From Lycocorax pyrrhopterus obiensis (Eukaryota; Chordata; Aves; Passeriformes; Paradisaeidae): a DNA stretch of 64,000 nt. The position numbers were made by a program, and so were the translations under genes. This document shows, one piece after another, positions 33,155 to 47,339 of the stretch; position 1 is the first letter of the stretch, and each line of letters starts with the position of its first letter. The DNA is taken from contig JACSVZ010000004.1 in the NCBI GenBank assembly GCA_014706295.1, positions 9,024,465-9,088,464 on the forward strand, given 5' to 3'. Below the pieces are notes generated by a model. That model made no database searches, had not been told where the DNA came from, and saw only the letters and a list, made by a program, of their open reading frames with translations.

Positions 33155-36100
33155 GTAACTTTTAGGGCAAACTTGGGGATTGTGCCTACTGTAGAAATTA
33201 AAATGCACGAGATTGTGAGATTGTAGTTCAGCAAATGAGGAAGGAAAGAATGTTTTAGAAAATTGTAATAACACTCCAACTGCATTGCGTTTTGTTGTGC
33301 AAAACAAAAATTTTGCTTTTTCCAGGAGAAAGAGCCTGCTGTGGCTGTGAAAGGCCCCAGTAGACCCCAGTCCCTGGAGGAAGGCAAGGTAGGCCAAGGA
33401 AGGAGGGGGAGAAGGTCCTACCAAGGCAGAGGGCTGGACTTGCCCTGAGAAGAAAACGCAGAGATGAACAAGGGGGAGCAATGCCCAGACAGTGACCTGA
33501 GGTGAAGGAATGTGTCTGATTTTTAACCTCTTCTGGATTAAAAAAAACCCAACTGAGCTCCCTCTTGATTTCTTGGCTGCTGTGGGATTCATAAGAGTCA
33601 AGTCAGAGCTTTGTGTGGCAGGCTGGGACAGTGTCTCTGAACCACACTGCCATCGTTTCTGTGGGAATACCGGACCAAAAGCAGCCTGCAGAGCTCATCT
33701 GGGACAGCACAGGGCAAGTGTCCTACTGAGGGGATGGCTGTAAGCACTGCTGGGGAATCTCCCTGGCTCTTTCTAGGTGAAGGGTGCCAGTGGCAAGACT
33801 GGCTTATGCCCTGCTGAGTAACCCCTGCTATCCAGGAGTCTGTGTCTCCACAGCCGTAATCTTATACCTATTGGGAGTGACAGAAAATTCAGCCTCAGTC
33901 ATCAGGGCTGTAACCTCATTGCCCTCAGGGCTACAGGGTCACATGGGAAGAGGCCAACCCTTCTCCTCCACTGTGAACCTACCTAAGGGCCCTCTGAGCT
34001 GCAGAGCTCTCTCTGCTTCCCCATACTGCCTCCTTCCTTCTCCAGCTTCTCCATCTCTTTTCTCCTTGCTCTTCTCTCTGTGGTTTCTCCAAGGCTCCCT
34101 TTGAGGTCTCCCCAGGGCAGCCTCTCTGCTTGCTCACACCAAGCTGAGGTCTCAAACAACAGCCACATCTCCCCAGGACAAGTAAGACCCTTTGCACTGC
34201 TGCCCAGCACTAAAAGCGGTCTTTGTGCTCCCAGGCCCTGCAGAGGAAGGACATTTTGGAAGTCAGAGCACACACCACGAAGCCTCCCGTACCGCAGACA
34301 CCCTTCGGAGAGGCGGTAGCCAGCACCTGCTGCTGGCTGCAGCTATTCAGGACACAGCTCTCTCACATTGCTCTTCTCCTCAGAAGCACCCAGCAGACCA
34401 GCAGTGCCTGTGCAACTCTGCATGGCCCAGGATACATCCCCCAATTCACTGCCTGCCCACAGGCTCCAGAAATGGGTCCCTGCACACCAGCAGTGGGTTT
34501 CAGACTGAGTACTCAGCTGCCTGCATGGACACTTAGGCTCACTTACCCTGGGAAAATTAGTCTGGTGAAACCTTCCTGTGTGGACAAGGCCTAAAAGCTC
34601 CCCAAGCTGAGTATCAGCATAATCCTGCCCTGGAAATGAACAGCAGAGGCTTTCTTAACCAGTAATGATCTGTGGGAGCTGGTGATTTCTGTGTGCCTGT
34701 GCTGTTCTAATTAAATGAGACTCTGGCACAGTGATACCTGTCTTTTTTTGCTCTTGACTAGTTTGGTCCCCGTGCTAGTTAAAGGCTTTTGCAGGTGTCA
34801 TGTTTTTTTGACAGGGTGATCTGTCATAGGATCCATGAGGTTTTACATTTAGGATCTCCTGCATAATATTCACATCACAGATGTGGATGTTGAAATGTGT
34901 TTCCCAAGTGCTGACCCAATTGCATGGCAGATCAAAGCAGTATGTTGGGAGAGCAAAAAAAAAAAAAGAAAAATAAAAGAAAAATAAAAAAGAAAGAAAA
35001 CCTCACTGTTTTCTTAGATTTCTTTGTTAACAGTTTCGAGTGAGTGCTGGTATCCATTCTGCAAAATTTACTGTAAGGCGAAACATGAACACTCACCACC
35101 AACTCACTGACAAATGAAAGAATTTAAACCAAATCAAAAGCCTGCATTGGTGGGTCCCCACATGCAGTTTGGTCAGCAGGACCCGGACGAGGGCAGGAGA
35201 GAGTTTGTGCTGTAGGGCAGAACAATTACCCAACCTTCTCAATTTAAAAACTTCTCTTACGCAGTTTGTGTATGCAATTTTTAGTTTCTAAAGAAAGGAA
35301 CCTCTGCTAGTTTTTATGGGGTTTGGTTTTGGGCTTTTTAAAATTATTTGTCCCCATAGGACATTTTTACCATTATATTTTTGCTATTTTAAATAAAAAG
35401 ATACCTGTTCTATATAATCAAATCTTTTGAAATTCATCCTAAATGCCTTTCAAAATAACACAGTGAAGACAGAACCCACCAGTCATGGTTCCTTCTACAA
35501 TTAAAATACTTAAGACAGCTAAAAAAATCTGGTTTTCATTCTAGTACAGGCCCAGCAACCCAAAGTTCCAGGAAGGTTAACACCTTCATTTTGCAGTGAC
35601 TGTACAAATTAATAAGGTGCTATCAGGCCTAAGGAGAATCTAACAAAGATACAGAGAAATGCAAGTCAGACCCCTCCCAAATTCTTCCTTTGCTGTGTGA
35701 TAGCTTAACTTGGTTCATAAAAAGCCTTTGGTTCTTCTGGCTTTCAGCCTTTGGTGCCTTTAGATCAGATATTTAAACTTTCTCTGTGACCAAGAGGTCA
35801 AAGAGACAGAGGGAAAAAGATGAGAGAAGGAGTTTTATTGCTCACCTCCAGTAGCTGAGCTTGTACTATTAGATATTGCAAGAGCTCTTGGCATTGTGTC
35901 CGAGTCCTCTGATCCAGCTGCTTGACAAACTGCTGTGCCGTGTTGCTCTTTGGGCAGGTTGCCTGGAAATGCTGGCAATTGCTTCATGATTTTCAGGATT
36001 GACTGCAGCGAGGGTGGGGTAGGGCAAGCAGGAAAAAATGTAGAGATGGGCAAGACCCAACAGACAGCAACCCAGCCTGACTCAAAAATAGTTCAGACAA

Positions 36101-36220
36101 CCAGGTGCTCATCTGGTTAACTGCTGGAGCCTCTGCTGTCACAGTACATTGAGGTTCACCTGATCACACACACAACAGTCACAGGGCTAAGCAAAACCAG
36201 CACTGACTGTGCCAGAGGAT
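33155..36220. other. presumed intron 1 of the divergent SDR gene, or intergenic
   Basis: No downstream SDR exon (GLWxxxNNAG or YxxxK block) was recognised. The sequence is unique and holds an A-rich tract at 34955-35000. Open frames at 34.0-34.6 kb overlap in several frames and look like chance. Confidence 0.45.
34955..35000 (+). repeat. A-rich tract (A/AAAG/AAAT)
   Basis: A run of 13 A followed by short AAAAG and AAAAT units. Simple low-complexity DNA. Confidence 0.85.
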
Positions 36221-36365
36221 CACACAGTGGTTTGGGTTGGGAGGAGCATTAAAGGCCACCTAGGTCCAACCCCAATGCCATGGGCAGGGATGCCTTCCAC
36301 TAGACCTGGTTGCTCAAAGCCCCATCCAGCCTGGCCCTGAACACTTCCAGGGATGAGGCACCTTC
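36221..36365 (-). repeat. CR1 LINE 3' fragment, reverse orientation
   Basis: GGATCACACAGTGGTTTGGG, TTAAAGGCCACCTAGGTCCAACCCC, a GGGCAGGGATGCCTTCCACTAGACC block and TCCAGCCTGGCCCTGAACACTTCCAGGGATG follow the antisense CR1 tail order closely. This is one of the better preserved CR1 copies in the window. Confidence 0.88.
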
Positions 36366-39300
36366 TGTAATCCCTCAGGTTCCCACAGGAGAGATGATCC
36401 TTGATATAAGCAATGCCTCACACAGCACAGTCTCCCTCTCTTTGTTCAGATCTCTGCTATTCTGAAGTTGCTTGCAAGAGTCCTGTTGGTTTTCATTGGG
36501 TCAGGATTTCATTTCTTGTACCTGAATCTCAGATAAGACATGACAACTGCTGGATTCTTTAGTACTTACTGCCTCCCCTCTGTCCCTATCTCTCAAATAG
36601 GAAGGACAAGAACTTTTACACAAGGAGAGAACATTATTAATTTACACCAGTCATTTAATTCCTAAATGATGTTAGGACCCATGTCTGAAAGACTCTCTCA
36701 CCACCACACTTCACCATGGTGTTTCAGACCAGCTGGAAGTGCACGTTTCCAAGCCTTGTTCTGCAGGCTCCAAAGGGCCTGGAGAGAGCTCCCTGTGCAG
36801 ACAGCTACGCCAGTGGGAGGTACTGGACTGTCATCCTTGGCCATCTGTCCTCATCTCCATGTTGCTGTTGGCAAAGTGGCTCTCATGACCTCCCCCTAAG
36901 TTAGGGCAGCCAAGATCACCTTATCATTTGATCAGTTTAAACAGGTGTGTTAAATCATGTTAATCCAGCTGATTACTTTCCTGTGTGCACCATGGGACAC
37001 TCCTGCAATCTCTGTGAGCAGAGCTGTGAGGGCAGTCACACCAGCCTGGGCAGGTACAGCTAATCCTGGGCAAAGAAAGGTGTCCACAGCTGCCGTGGCT
37101 TGCTCGAGGCTGTGTACTGGGATGCTGGCAGAGCTGTACAGAGCACTGAGGTATCGAGGCTTCCAGCAGCCCCGTGGCTCCTTGGACAGCCTCCACCTCT
37201 TCCAAAGGTCAGGCTGCTTTTGCAGTTCTGCTGTGCAGCAGGTAGCAGCAGTAGATGCTCTCCTGGTACTTCCCCTTGCCTTGTACCTCTCCTTCAGCAT
37301 CCCCAGACTTCAGTTTGCTGTACAGTTTAGTCCAGGAAAGCACTCTTGGGATAGAGATCCGGAAAGGAAGACCCTACAGCGAGCCTGAACAGGAGACAGA
37401 GACATTGGAACTGCTGCCTTGTGTGGTGGACACACTGTAGAAACTCTTTTGCTTCCTTAGGATGCCAGTGTAGTTGACCAGGTTATTTTATTAGAAGGTA
37501 ACCCTTACTCACTCTCCACGCTATGCTTGCCTTAGGATAAAGGCAAGGCCATACAGCCATTCCTACACTCAGAGCAGAGGGGAAGCTCAGCTTTCTTTTG
37601 GAACAGTATAGCTTAGTGCATGGCACGAGCAGCCCTTCCCACCAGCTGCAGAGATGGATTGAACAGATGCAATAATCATTGACTGCAATAAACTACAAGG
37701 GAGTAGGGATGAGTAAAGCAAACAAAATCATATACTTATGCAATTTTAAAGAGTACTGCATTATTTAACTTCACTCAACTACAACAACTGCAGGACACCT
37801 TGGATAAATCAGCCCAATCATTTTCCAAGCTGTAAATGACCATGCTTGGACTTACGAGTGAAATGAATAATTTTTGCAGCGATGCTTTCGTGCCTTCAGT
37901 AGGGGTTATCCAGAAGTCTTTGAAAAACTGGCTTGCAATTATATTGCCTTCCTTTCTCTTGGGGATTTATCAAAATGAGAGAAGCACTTTGATACAGCAG
38001 CATCAGGGCTATGAAACAACCCAGAGACAGGAAATAGATCTCATCCTGAAACTATAGGCTGGGAGGAGTTATTTATTTTAAGATGAAGGGGAGCTCCCCA
38101 GTCAAAGCTTCTTTTTAAAAGTAAGGATCTATGCATCATCTAGAGTCAAGTTTTCTTTTTCCAAATGAAGCCCTGCATCCAGTATCTACTTTTTATGGGA
38201 GGCCAATTTTCACTTCCTTAAAGTGGTTTTGTAATTTCTTGTTTCGACAGACTTCTCTGCCAAGAGCTGAGCACCCAGGACATACACATAGAACCTCACG
38301 ATTAAAGTGTTACACAATGCAGAAAAGCTGCAGCAACACTTCTCCTCCGTCCCCATCCCTCACTCATTGCCAGTGGGCAGAGCCCATTTGGGTTCAAAAC
38401 CTCCATCCCAAAGCTTTGGTTTTTTGCTTGTTGGTGGCTGGAGGATCACTGCTTGCAAATCAAGATCTTCAAGCAATAATTAAAAATGCATGTTGGTCTG
38501 CCCTATGTTAAAAGGAGGGTTACTTATCTGGATGCATTCAGAACACGTTGCCACGCTCGCCACTAATACCAACCACAAGTACAATATGGAAAGAGAAGGA
38601 GGTGAAAGACCCATGTGCTCCCAAGGCCTTTTTTATCTTTCTTCCAAATCTTCTGTTTGTAGACAGGAACAGAAATAGATCATTTCTCAAAAAGAAACTA
38701 AACAAAGCCCAGGCAGTTGGATACTTATGTTATACTGGCTCCTAAATTCTGCCACAAGCCATTTTTAGCATCCTAAAATAGTACCCTCTTCACACTGCCC
38801 CCGCTTAACTCATGTGAATTTTGGTCCTAAACCATAAGTTTATCTTACAACAATCCCTAGAAAAGAGTTTGATTTCCAAGCTGCATCAATCATTAAACCA
38901 CACAAGACTGAAGAGTATTTTTAGAGATTGCCAGAAAGATACCTATATTTATGATATGTCATTCTTGAAACAAGTGATCAACACATATTCATGCAACTGC
39001 AGTGGCAGGATTAGAGATGCAAAGTAAAATAAACCCAAAAGTATCTGGGAAGCTGTTTATTTACCCCTTATGCATGATGCTAAACTAATCTCTGATTCTG
39101 GAAGTCATTGGAAATAATCACAGGTGTAACATAACCTCTACACTAAGTTAAAAACTTCCCAGACAAGAGCTTAGCTTTGCACCAGTTTAGAGATATTGTC
39201 TTCCATTAACCAGAGCTGGGCAGCTTCTGACCAGAAAATATTTTTGAAAAATACCAGGATTAAAGCCCAAAGAGTTCTCCAAATCAAAGTAATGCATTTT

Positions 39301-42300
39301 TTTTTTCAGAAAGTGTGTCTGCACCCGTATTTTTTTTACTCCACCCCTTACCTCAGTCCTTCAGAAAAGTTTTCTAGAGGTCGGTTTTAACACGGAATGG
39401 GAGCCAAGTGAGAAAAAGATTCCTGCAGCTCTAGTTTCCCATGTTACTGTGTTTGGAGATGAACAGTTCTAACACATATGCCTAGAGACTTAATTTGAAT
39501 TATGTGGTAAAACTTAATATGCATAAAAATTGAACACTTCTGTACATGATAATTAAATACTTCCCTGATACAAATAAATTAGCTATGATTACAGAACTTC
39601 TGAGTAGATTATTTATTTTAAATCTACTCTTTTCATGTTTCCCATTGAACAAACTGTTTTCCCAACACTCACACTGCAAACTCCAAGGTAACACACAAGG
39701 ATTGTGTGGCATTTTCAGTAGGAAAAGCGGGGCAAGAGCAAACTCTTGTACAGAGTTCTCCTTGCAACAGGACAGAGGACTTGGCCAGGTCAATGGTCAG
39801 CTCAGCCCCTGGAGCTTTACTTTGGACTACGCCATTCCTCTGCTTTCCTGGGGAGGTCCTGAGGGGAAAAGGCTGGCAGGTACAGCCTGTGGCACTAAAG
39901 CTCTTAAAAATCCCAGCACAGAGCTGAATTTCACCCCTTGGTAGGCTGACTTAGTTATACTGACTTCAAAAAAATGGCATAAGTTTAGACCAGGCAACCA
40001 TCTGCCACCAGAGGGTTAAAAATCAAGCTGTTTTTCACATCTATTGATTTATAAATGCATGTGGTGAGAACATTTTAGACCTGATGCTTCATTATCATTA
40101 GTCAACTAATTTGTTCTGACTATGTTGTCAAAAAGGAGTACTTTCCTTCTGTTCTTAGGTGCTTTTTCCTGGTTTCTAGAACTACATTTATTCTTAAGTA
40201 TTCATTGCTCTGGTTTGGTCAAATTGCTTGAAATCTATAAGCTGTCTGATAAGAAATTACCCTGCCAGGCAGCATTCATTTCTAACCCCTGACTGGATGT
40301 GAGTAACTTTTTAAACCACCAGACTGAGGCACAACAAATAGTTATTTTCAATAATGAATAGTATTCATATTTTCTCCCATAAAAATGTTTATCACCAGAG
40401 AAGCATTCCCAGTGGTTATTGCAGACATTTACAGCTGTATGTGTCTATCTGGCACAACACCTGACTGTTTCTTCCATAGATTTTTCCCTCTAGGTCTCAG
40501 CATTAGTGTTTAAATTCCATTCTGCCTTGTCTTCGAGGTGGAAACACAACATACACACCACAGAAGTCCATTTAAACCTTAGAGCAGTGCCAAAATCCAT
40601 TAGCCCAGAAAGTTTTTGATTGTTCTTATCCCGTTCCGGATTTGAACTGCTCTTTTCCTGTAAGAGTCCAAGTGCCTGTCCTTCATGACAGCCTTGTTTT
40701 CCCCACGCCCATTTTAAGTGCTCATCATTAAATTAACTGAGATGTCACCAATCTAAAGCTAACACTCCTTTCAGGTTACTTGCCTTCCTCTCTCTCCCTT
40801 TGGCCACCTTTGTGGTTTCATATTAAATATACTAAAAATGCATTTTCTCTCTATGCAAGACTTGCATAAAATCAGGGAAGCTTTTAGTCCTCATCAGAGA
40901 TTTGAATTTCCATCCTGTTTTAAATTATGGAGATCACATTTTCCAATGAATAAACACACTAATGGAAAATTCCCGAGCAGCTCCCATCACCATATATACA
41001 ACATTAACAAATTTACCAGGTATCAAACTGCAAAGGGAGGGACCAGGTCCTTTTTATCCATCCATTCAAGAACAGCAGACTCCAGAGTTATTTATAGAAG
41101 GTCCAGAAAATAAAAAATACAGGCAGAAATATGAGAATAAATTATAACCTTAAAGAAAAAGTCTACAATAATATAACAGAAACAAAGTCCCCAGAAACAG
41201 AGGTGACAGGAAGAATGCTCCTGTCATCCATTTGCTCTCTGCATCCCTCTCTTTAGACCTCTCCAGCAGATTTTTTTATTCATGCCACCAGCTCCAGGGC
41301 ACAGATCATGTCTGTCTGCGTCAGTCATGTGGATACTGATGCAAAACAGGTCGATGCATTGACTCTGCAACTCAGACATGGGAGCAGGTAAAAGGAGACT
41401 TTGACTCTTAGCTCTGTTTTCTGAGAAGCAGAGAGGCAAAGTGCTGAGAAGGACAATTCTTGGCCAGAAAAAAGTCACCTGGAGTTTTCTTGGGCTCTTG
41501 CTAGGACACTAGGGAGGTATTTTCCTTCATACCTTTTACTCTGGCTCTCTCTAACCAAGGCCAGGCAGAGCACTTCTTTCCTCAAGCAGGAAGTCACTGT
41601 CTACTCCAACAGCACCCAGCCCTTCCCCTCTCCCATGGATGCACTGTCTGGAGACAATCTGGAGCAGCCACCAGGTTTTAAGGAAATATGGCTCCTAAGC
41701 AGACACTGCAGTCCTATGGGTCAGAGCCCTTCGGCACCCTATTTTGAAGTTACAAAAGCACACAGATAAAAATCCCCTCTCAAAAGTTGTTCACTACAGC
41801 AGAGACAGAAAGGCCCCAGTTCTAATTTATTTGTTCTACAGAGTAAAAAAACTTTTGTACCTGAACATGGCCCCATGTGATATTTGGACATAATGGCTTG
41901 GCATTACAAAGGGAATAAGTGCCTTAAAGAGAACAGTGATGGTTTCTAATAAATGCCATTTGATTTTTCCTCAAGCATATTTCTTGGAAAATACTTCCCT
42001 TGCTTTGGTTCTAAGAAAAGCAATTTGCTAACATTTGTCTGATCATAGAATTGATTCGACCTTCTGCAAATAATCTGACTTTCCAGTGGGTTGCTGAACT
42101 TTTTGAAGTGCGTTCATAGAACACAGCTTTCTCCTGTTTATTCTGGATGGCTTCTTCATATAATTGATGGAAACACTTCCAAAGCTTTTGTAAAAATAAC
42201 TTCAAGGAAATGATTAAAAAGATAAAGATTTGAAATTCCAATGGAACGCGTTATTACACTTTTCAGTGGACACAGGGAGGAATAACTATCTTTGAACCAG

Positions 42301-45300
42301 CTCTGTTTCTAATGCTGTGAGTCTTGCACACTATGGCCCCCTCCTCCCCAGCACGGATCACTGCTATTAAGCTCATTACCTTCAGGTTTTTAATTAGAAT
42401 GAGTTGCAAATGGCAAGATTTCCTCTGTACCCCTATGGCTTTAGAGAAACATCATTATGTAATTCAAGAATGAGCCGGGTGAGTTAACTTAGCTCATACC
42501 CTGTTGATTTGGCAGGCATGTATGGGAAGATGAGGAAGCCGTCGATCCTGATATGGGATGAAGGGGCACCAGACACATGTGGGTTACCTGAGAGAAAAAC
42601 CTCCTGTGAGGAGAAGGCGGCTTTCAAGGCTCCACGCAGGAACTGCTTATTGCAGGCAGGTACAGCTGAGCACATTGCATTTCTCTGACACTGTCTAGAT
42701 GAGGGGCAAAATGTCTTTATAATGTTGCAGCCAATATTTTTCTTAACATTCTTTCCAAAACTGCAAAAGCAAAGCCCTTGTCTGTGGCCACTCCTCACCA
42801 AGGCTGCTCATGGGCAGCTTAAAATGTGGGTTTAAAGGTTTTAGCTAATGTTCTGGAAAACTCTTGCTCTCTCACACTGGACTTTTAAACACGACTATCT
42901 GGGTAAGACAGAGCCAACGTGTGCAAAATCAGCTCTGCAAAGCTCCCACTGTCCCAGGGACCACCTGAGTTCCCTCCTCCTCCTGACATAGAAAATAAAA
43001 CCTCATGGCTCCCATCAGCAAAATGCAATTCAGTAACTGGCAGCACCAGGCCTTTATCAGATGGCAGGAATTCTCCTCCTGGTTTGCTCCTTCCCACAGA
43101 AAATTCTGCTGCTTTAGCATCCACTTGGAAGAGGTGTGTTGCCAGGGCTAGTTGTTTGTAGGAAGGAAGACTTCCTGATCAGAAATAACCCTCTAATTAA
43201 AGCGTGGCTTTATTTATTTACATGTCACAGTCATTTGTAGTTACTTATTCAATCATAAATTACAAACAACAGTATTTAGTTTTAGCTGCATGTGAAATCT
43301 CCTCCGCGAGACTGTCACCATTTGAAGGTGCTCTCTGGGCTTGTAAGAGCCTCCACAGCAGAGGCAGGTTCTGGCCCCAGGGAAGGGATGACTCCGGCTG
43401 TGGTGTCCCAATGCACTTGGCAACAGAGCAATGACAAAAAAATTTGTAAGATCAGGCAGCTAAGCACTCCTTCATGAAATAGCAGGAAAAAGCAGGCATC
43501 TCCTCCTTTCCCAAGTGGTAAGTATTACATGTGGAATATATCCCAGAAAGATGAGGTAAACTATCAAGAATTCTCTCCCAACTGCCTGATTCTCCCCCTC
43601 TCTCTGTACTTAGCACAAGCCCCTCTGGATCCCAGGCAGCCAGCGTTGGGAAGTGCAGCACTGATGGTCACCCTGCTAAACCTCCTGCTGCTGCTGCTTC
43701 CATGACCCAGGTCACATTGGAGGGGCACATTTGCACAGTGTGGAGGGAGCTCAGCCTGTGAGCAGCCCTGGTGCGAAGGGCAGTGGTAGGAGTGGGACAG
43801 GGAGCAGTACCTCCAGGCTGTTCACTCTGGGAATCCAAACCCCATAAAGGCTGTGCTGAAGATGCTTTTATTTTTTTTTGACACATTAATGTTGTCTTTT
43901 GCTATTGAGTGGTTAAACAGCATCAGTTTTCTATTTGCAGCTCTCTGCTTCACAGTCCTCTTTCACCCACTGAACTGTGTCCTGACCCTCCTGAAGAGAA
44001 GCCTACGGCTGCTTGTGCCTCTGCTGAAGTCCAAAAACTGACAGGTGAGGCAGCACCCTCACAGCTCAGTTACCTGCCAGGGGTAACCAGCACCTCCTGC
44101 ACCAGCAGCTCTTACCTCTGCTGGGACAGGGAAGGGGCACCCAGGTGGTAGGGAGAGGGCTGGGGAGGGCTGGGAGAGCAGCCTGAGAGCAGCCTCCTGC
44201 AGCACTCTGACACCTGAAGGCTGCTGCCTTTCTGCATCAATGTGGCCCCGAGGAGCCCAGCCTGAGGCACAGCAGTAGATTCAAATCAGTAGCAAAGACC
44301 AGCCAGCTCAGTCTCCAACACCGAGGCAGAGCATTAACTGCTCTCCTGCATCTCAATGGATTTTAAGATGAACAATAGTTGCTCTTAAAGGGCAAACCCC
44401 AAAATATCCTGTCTCTTGTTCATTGCTGGATCATCTCTCCCCAGTTCCTGTATTCTCACTGCTGCAGGCTCTGACGGCTCTTGAATTACTCCAGCACATG
44501 GCTATGAGAGCAATTGAAATGGTGTTCCCCAACATCCCTGCTTGAGAGGAAGCACCTAGAGCACCCTATGATTCTCTGGTCCAGGCTTTAGGACTGGAGA
44601 GAAAACAGAAAAAAACCCCTAAAAACAGAAAATAAAAAGCCAGACAGCTCATGAGATGACCTGCCAGTGTCCCCACTGGTCAGTCTAATCTTTTCTTGCT
44701 AAAAGGGAGAGGGTCCCTGGCTCTCTATCTAACACTACCACAGATGTCTGGTTCTCAGTAGCATCTTTAACCTTTTGGATTGTTGGATCAGGGCCGTAAA
44801 GCAGGCTCTGGATGCTGCATGGAACACAGAGGTGGATACATCCTCTTAGCCTCTGCCCTGTGTCACCAGTGGCTGCTGCAGCAGCTGGGAGGAGGCAGGA
44901 CATGCAGCCAAACAGCAGCAGGAATGAACTCAGTGAAATGAGTGAATAGCACTGAAGAGCTAAAACCTCTCCTGCTGTCTTTCAGCCAGGAAGGAAACCC
45001 ACGGAGCACTACACATTAACACTGTCCCACCACAATGAAAAAAAGGAGCACAGCTGGGATCAGAAGTGACAAACTCCTGGCAGCAGGGGATTATGAGTGG
45101 TGACTTCAATTGCAAGACAATGAAAAACTGTGGATGAAGACAGAAAACATCTTCAGAACCATGACACAGGTCTCCAGCTCCCTTGCAAGTCTAATCTGTA
45201 AGGAAGAGAACACTGAGACACTGAAACTTTGGGTTGTTCATTACAATGCTGTACTGTGCACACTGGGATATGCACAGAGGAGAAAACATCTGAGGTGAAA

Positions 45301-47339
45301 GGAAATAAAGGAAGAACTCTGCTGGGAAGCAAAATGCTAGGGCTTGGTTTTCATTATCTAAAGCCACAACTCAGAACTGCCCGACCGATGATAAGAGATG
45401 TCACCCACCCAGGGAGCGGGATCCAGGGAGGAAAAGGAAAGCTTTCAAAACAGCTTCTGTAAGACATTAAACCAGCTTAATATCAAATCAGACTGAAAAC
45501 AAACATTTTAATTCTGTAACATCAAAGCACTGAGAGAGAACATGCTAAAGCAGAAAATTCCTGAATTAAAAGCTTGAGGTTTTAGTCTTTACACATTTGG
45601 CAAATAACCAGTTACATGAATAATGCCAAACCCCTATATTCTGCAGAACATCTCAGGAAATGTTTCCTTTAGTCAGAGCCCTGCTTTGAGCCAGTGTTGT
45701 CAACTCCCTCAGTGCAAAATCCCCTTCTGTGCACATAACCCTGTACAATTTCAGCTGATAACCATTATTTTCTCCTCCAAAATGCGGCAGGGGACATGTG
45801 TGGGCTGCTGCATGGCTCTTGCTTCTCTCCCAAAGTGACCTTCAAGCAAAGGATGCTGCCTGCTTGTATACACTGTAGTATTCATGGTCTGAAATTAGAC
45901 ACATTATGTGAGCAAAGCTCCTGAAGACCTCAGTGGAAGTTTTGCTGGCCTGAGGACTTAGGAATGGCCTACATTTGTTTATAAAGCTTTCCAGTCCATT
46001 GGGATGCAGAGAACTACTGTGTGCAAGCATAAAATTATGGCTGTGAGGCAATACCACCATGAGATACATTATAATACAACTGCACTTAAAAGTATGTTTA
46101 ACACAAATTAGTTATATCAAACCAACACTGAAGTTATAGACTGCTGAAGCTGACTAAGGGATCTGAATGCCCAGATGCTTTTAATTTGAGTGGGAATGAG
46201 GGATTTGAATTCCTTAAATAGTGTTGAATGTTTCATCACTGACATATAACACAAAAAATTAAAGCAACTGGCTCTTCAAGCCTACAAACCTGGCCAAAAG
46301 ATTCTGGCAGCATCTTGTTAGACACATCTCCCCAAACACAGAGCCATTAAAATTAGAGATTCAGAAATTCCTGAAAATATTCCAAGTCTTGATGAAGGTT
46401 TTCAGAAAAAACCCAGCAATTCCAACATGTTTTTCAATAGATCACTTCAATCCATTTAATAAAAATGTAATTGGGCTACAAGAGTCTGCTTGAAGAAGAA
46501 TAGGTTTAGCACCAAATCCTGTGTCCTGCAACTCAGAACAGAAACAACTGATCATCCAAGACCCGTTCTTTCACCTCAGTCTCAACTGAAACACTTCCAT
46601 TTTTTTAACCTTTTTAAGAAAGCATGGAATTGCATTTCAAATAGAACAGATTTTCCTGGGCAACACTGTAAAATTATTTCCCAACAGAACCAAAATGTTA
46701 GTGGTGATGGGGAAGCAGAGAGAAGCTGGTTACATGAACACATCCTTTTAGCATTTAAAATTGTGTTAATAACTAATCTACAAGCCAATATTATTCCTTT
46801 AGAGATGTCTGCATGCCTGTCAAAAGATACTAAGAGAGCATCCCCTTGGGTTAAATACTCTCCAGCATTGTCACTCCCTTAGTAGCAGTCTCTCTCTATT
46901 TTGGGGGAACTTTTCTCCTGACTTTCCTCTCCTGAGCAGGGGTCAGCCACAGAAACAGCTCCACTGAAGCCAGAGCAGGCACTACCCACCTCCACAGTGG
47001 ATACTGGAACGTGGTTCAGACAGCCTGAGGTGAGAAATTTTCCTCCGTGTGTTTATTGTATTCAGGGAAGGACAAAGAGGGAGGAGAAGGCAGGGAAGCA
47101 AAATAATGATTAGTGTAATGGGATTTGCTATTCTTGTTAATAGTTTAATCAATATAAACATATACAGAACCCTCTTACGTGACTGCCATGCTCAAGTGTC
47201 TCTATATTTAGCTCAACACTCTTAAGCCATGGTTAGCATCGCCTGCATCTCTACTACCCACTTCTGCAACAAAAAAAAAAAAAAGGCAGGACTGGGATTT
47301 CCTGTGTCTAAAACTCAGCCATGCCCAAGTGACCATGCC
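36366..47339. other. gene-free stretch between the two SDR exons
   Basis: About 11 kb of AT-leaning unique sequence. It was read for SDR exons 2-5 in the plus direction and for other exons on both strands; none was supported. A hydrophobic open frame at 43853-44041 lacks codon bias and family motifs. If the exon at 32.76 kb splices to exons shared with the 62 kb gene, this would be intron. Confidence 0.45.

Noticed and set aside
43853..44041. Hydrophobic 62-codon plus-strand frame, considered as an SDR or membrane exon
   Set aside because: No Rossmann, NNAG or YxxxK motif, no paired splice sites and no GC third-position bias.
46490..46882. 130-codon plus-strand open frame
   Set aside because: AT-rich, no splice context, no recognisable domain; consistent with chance.
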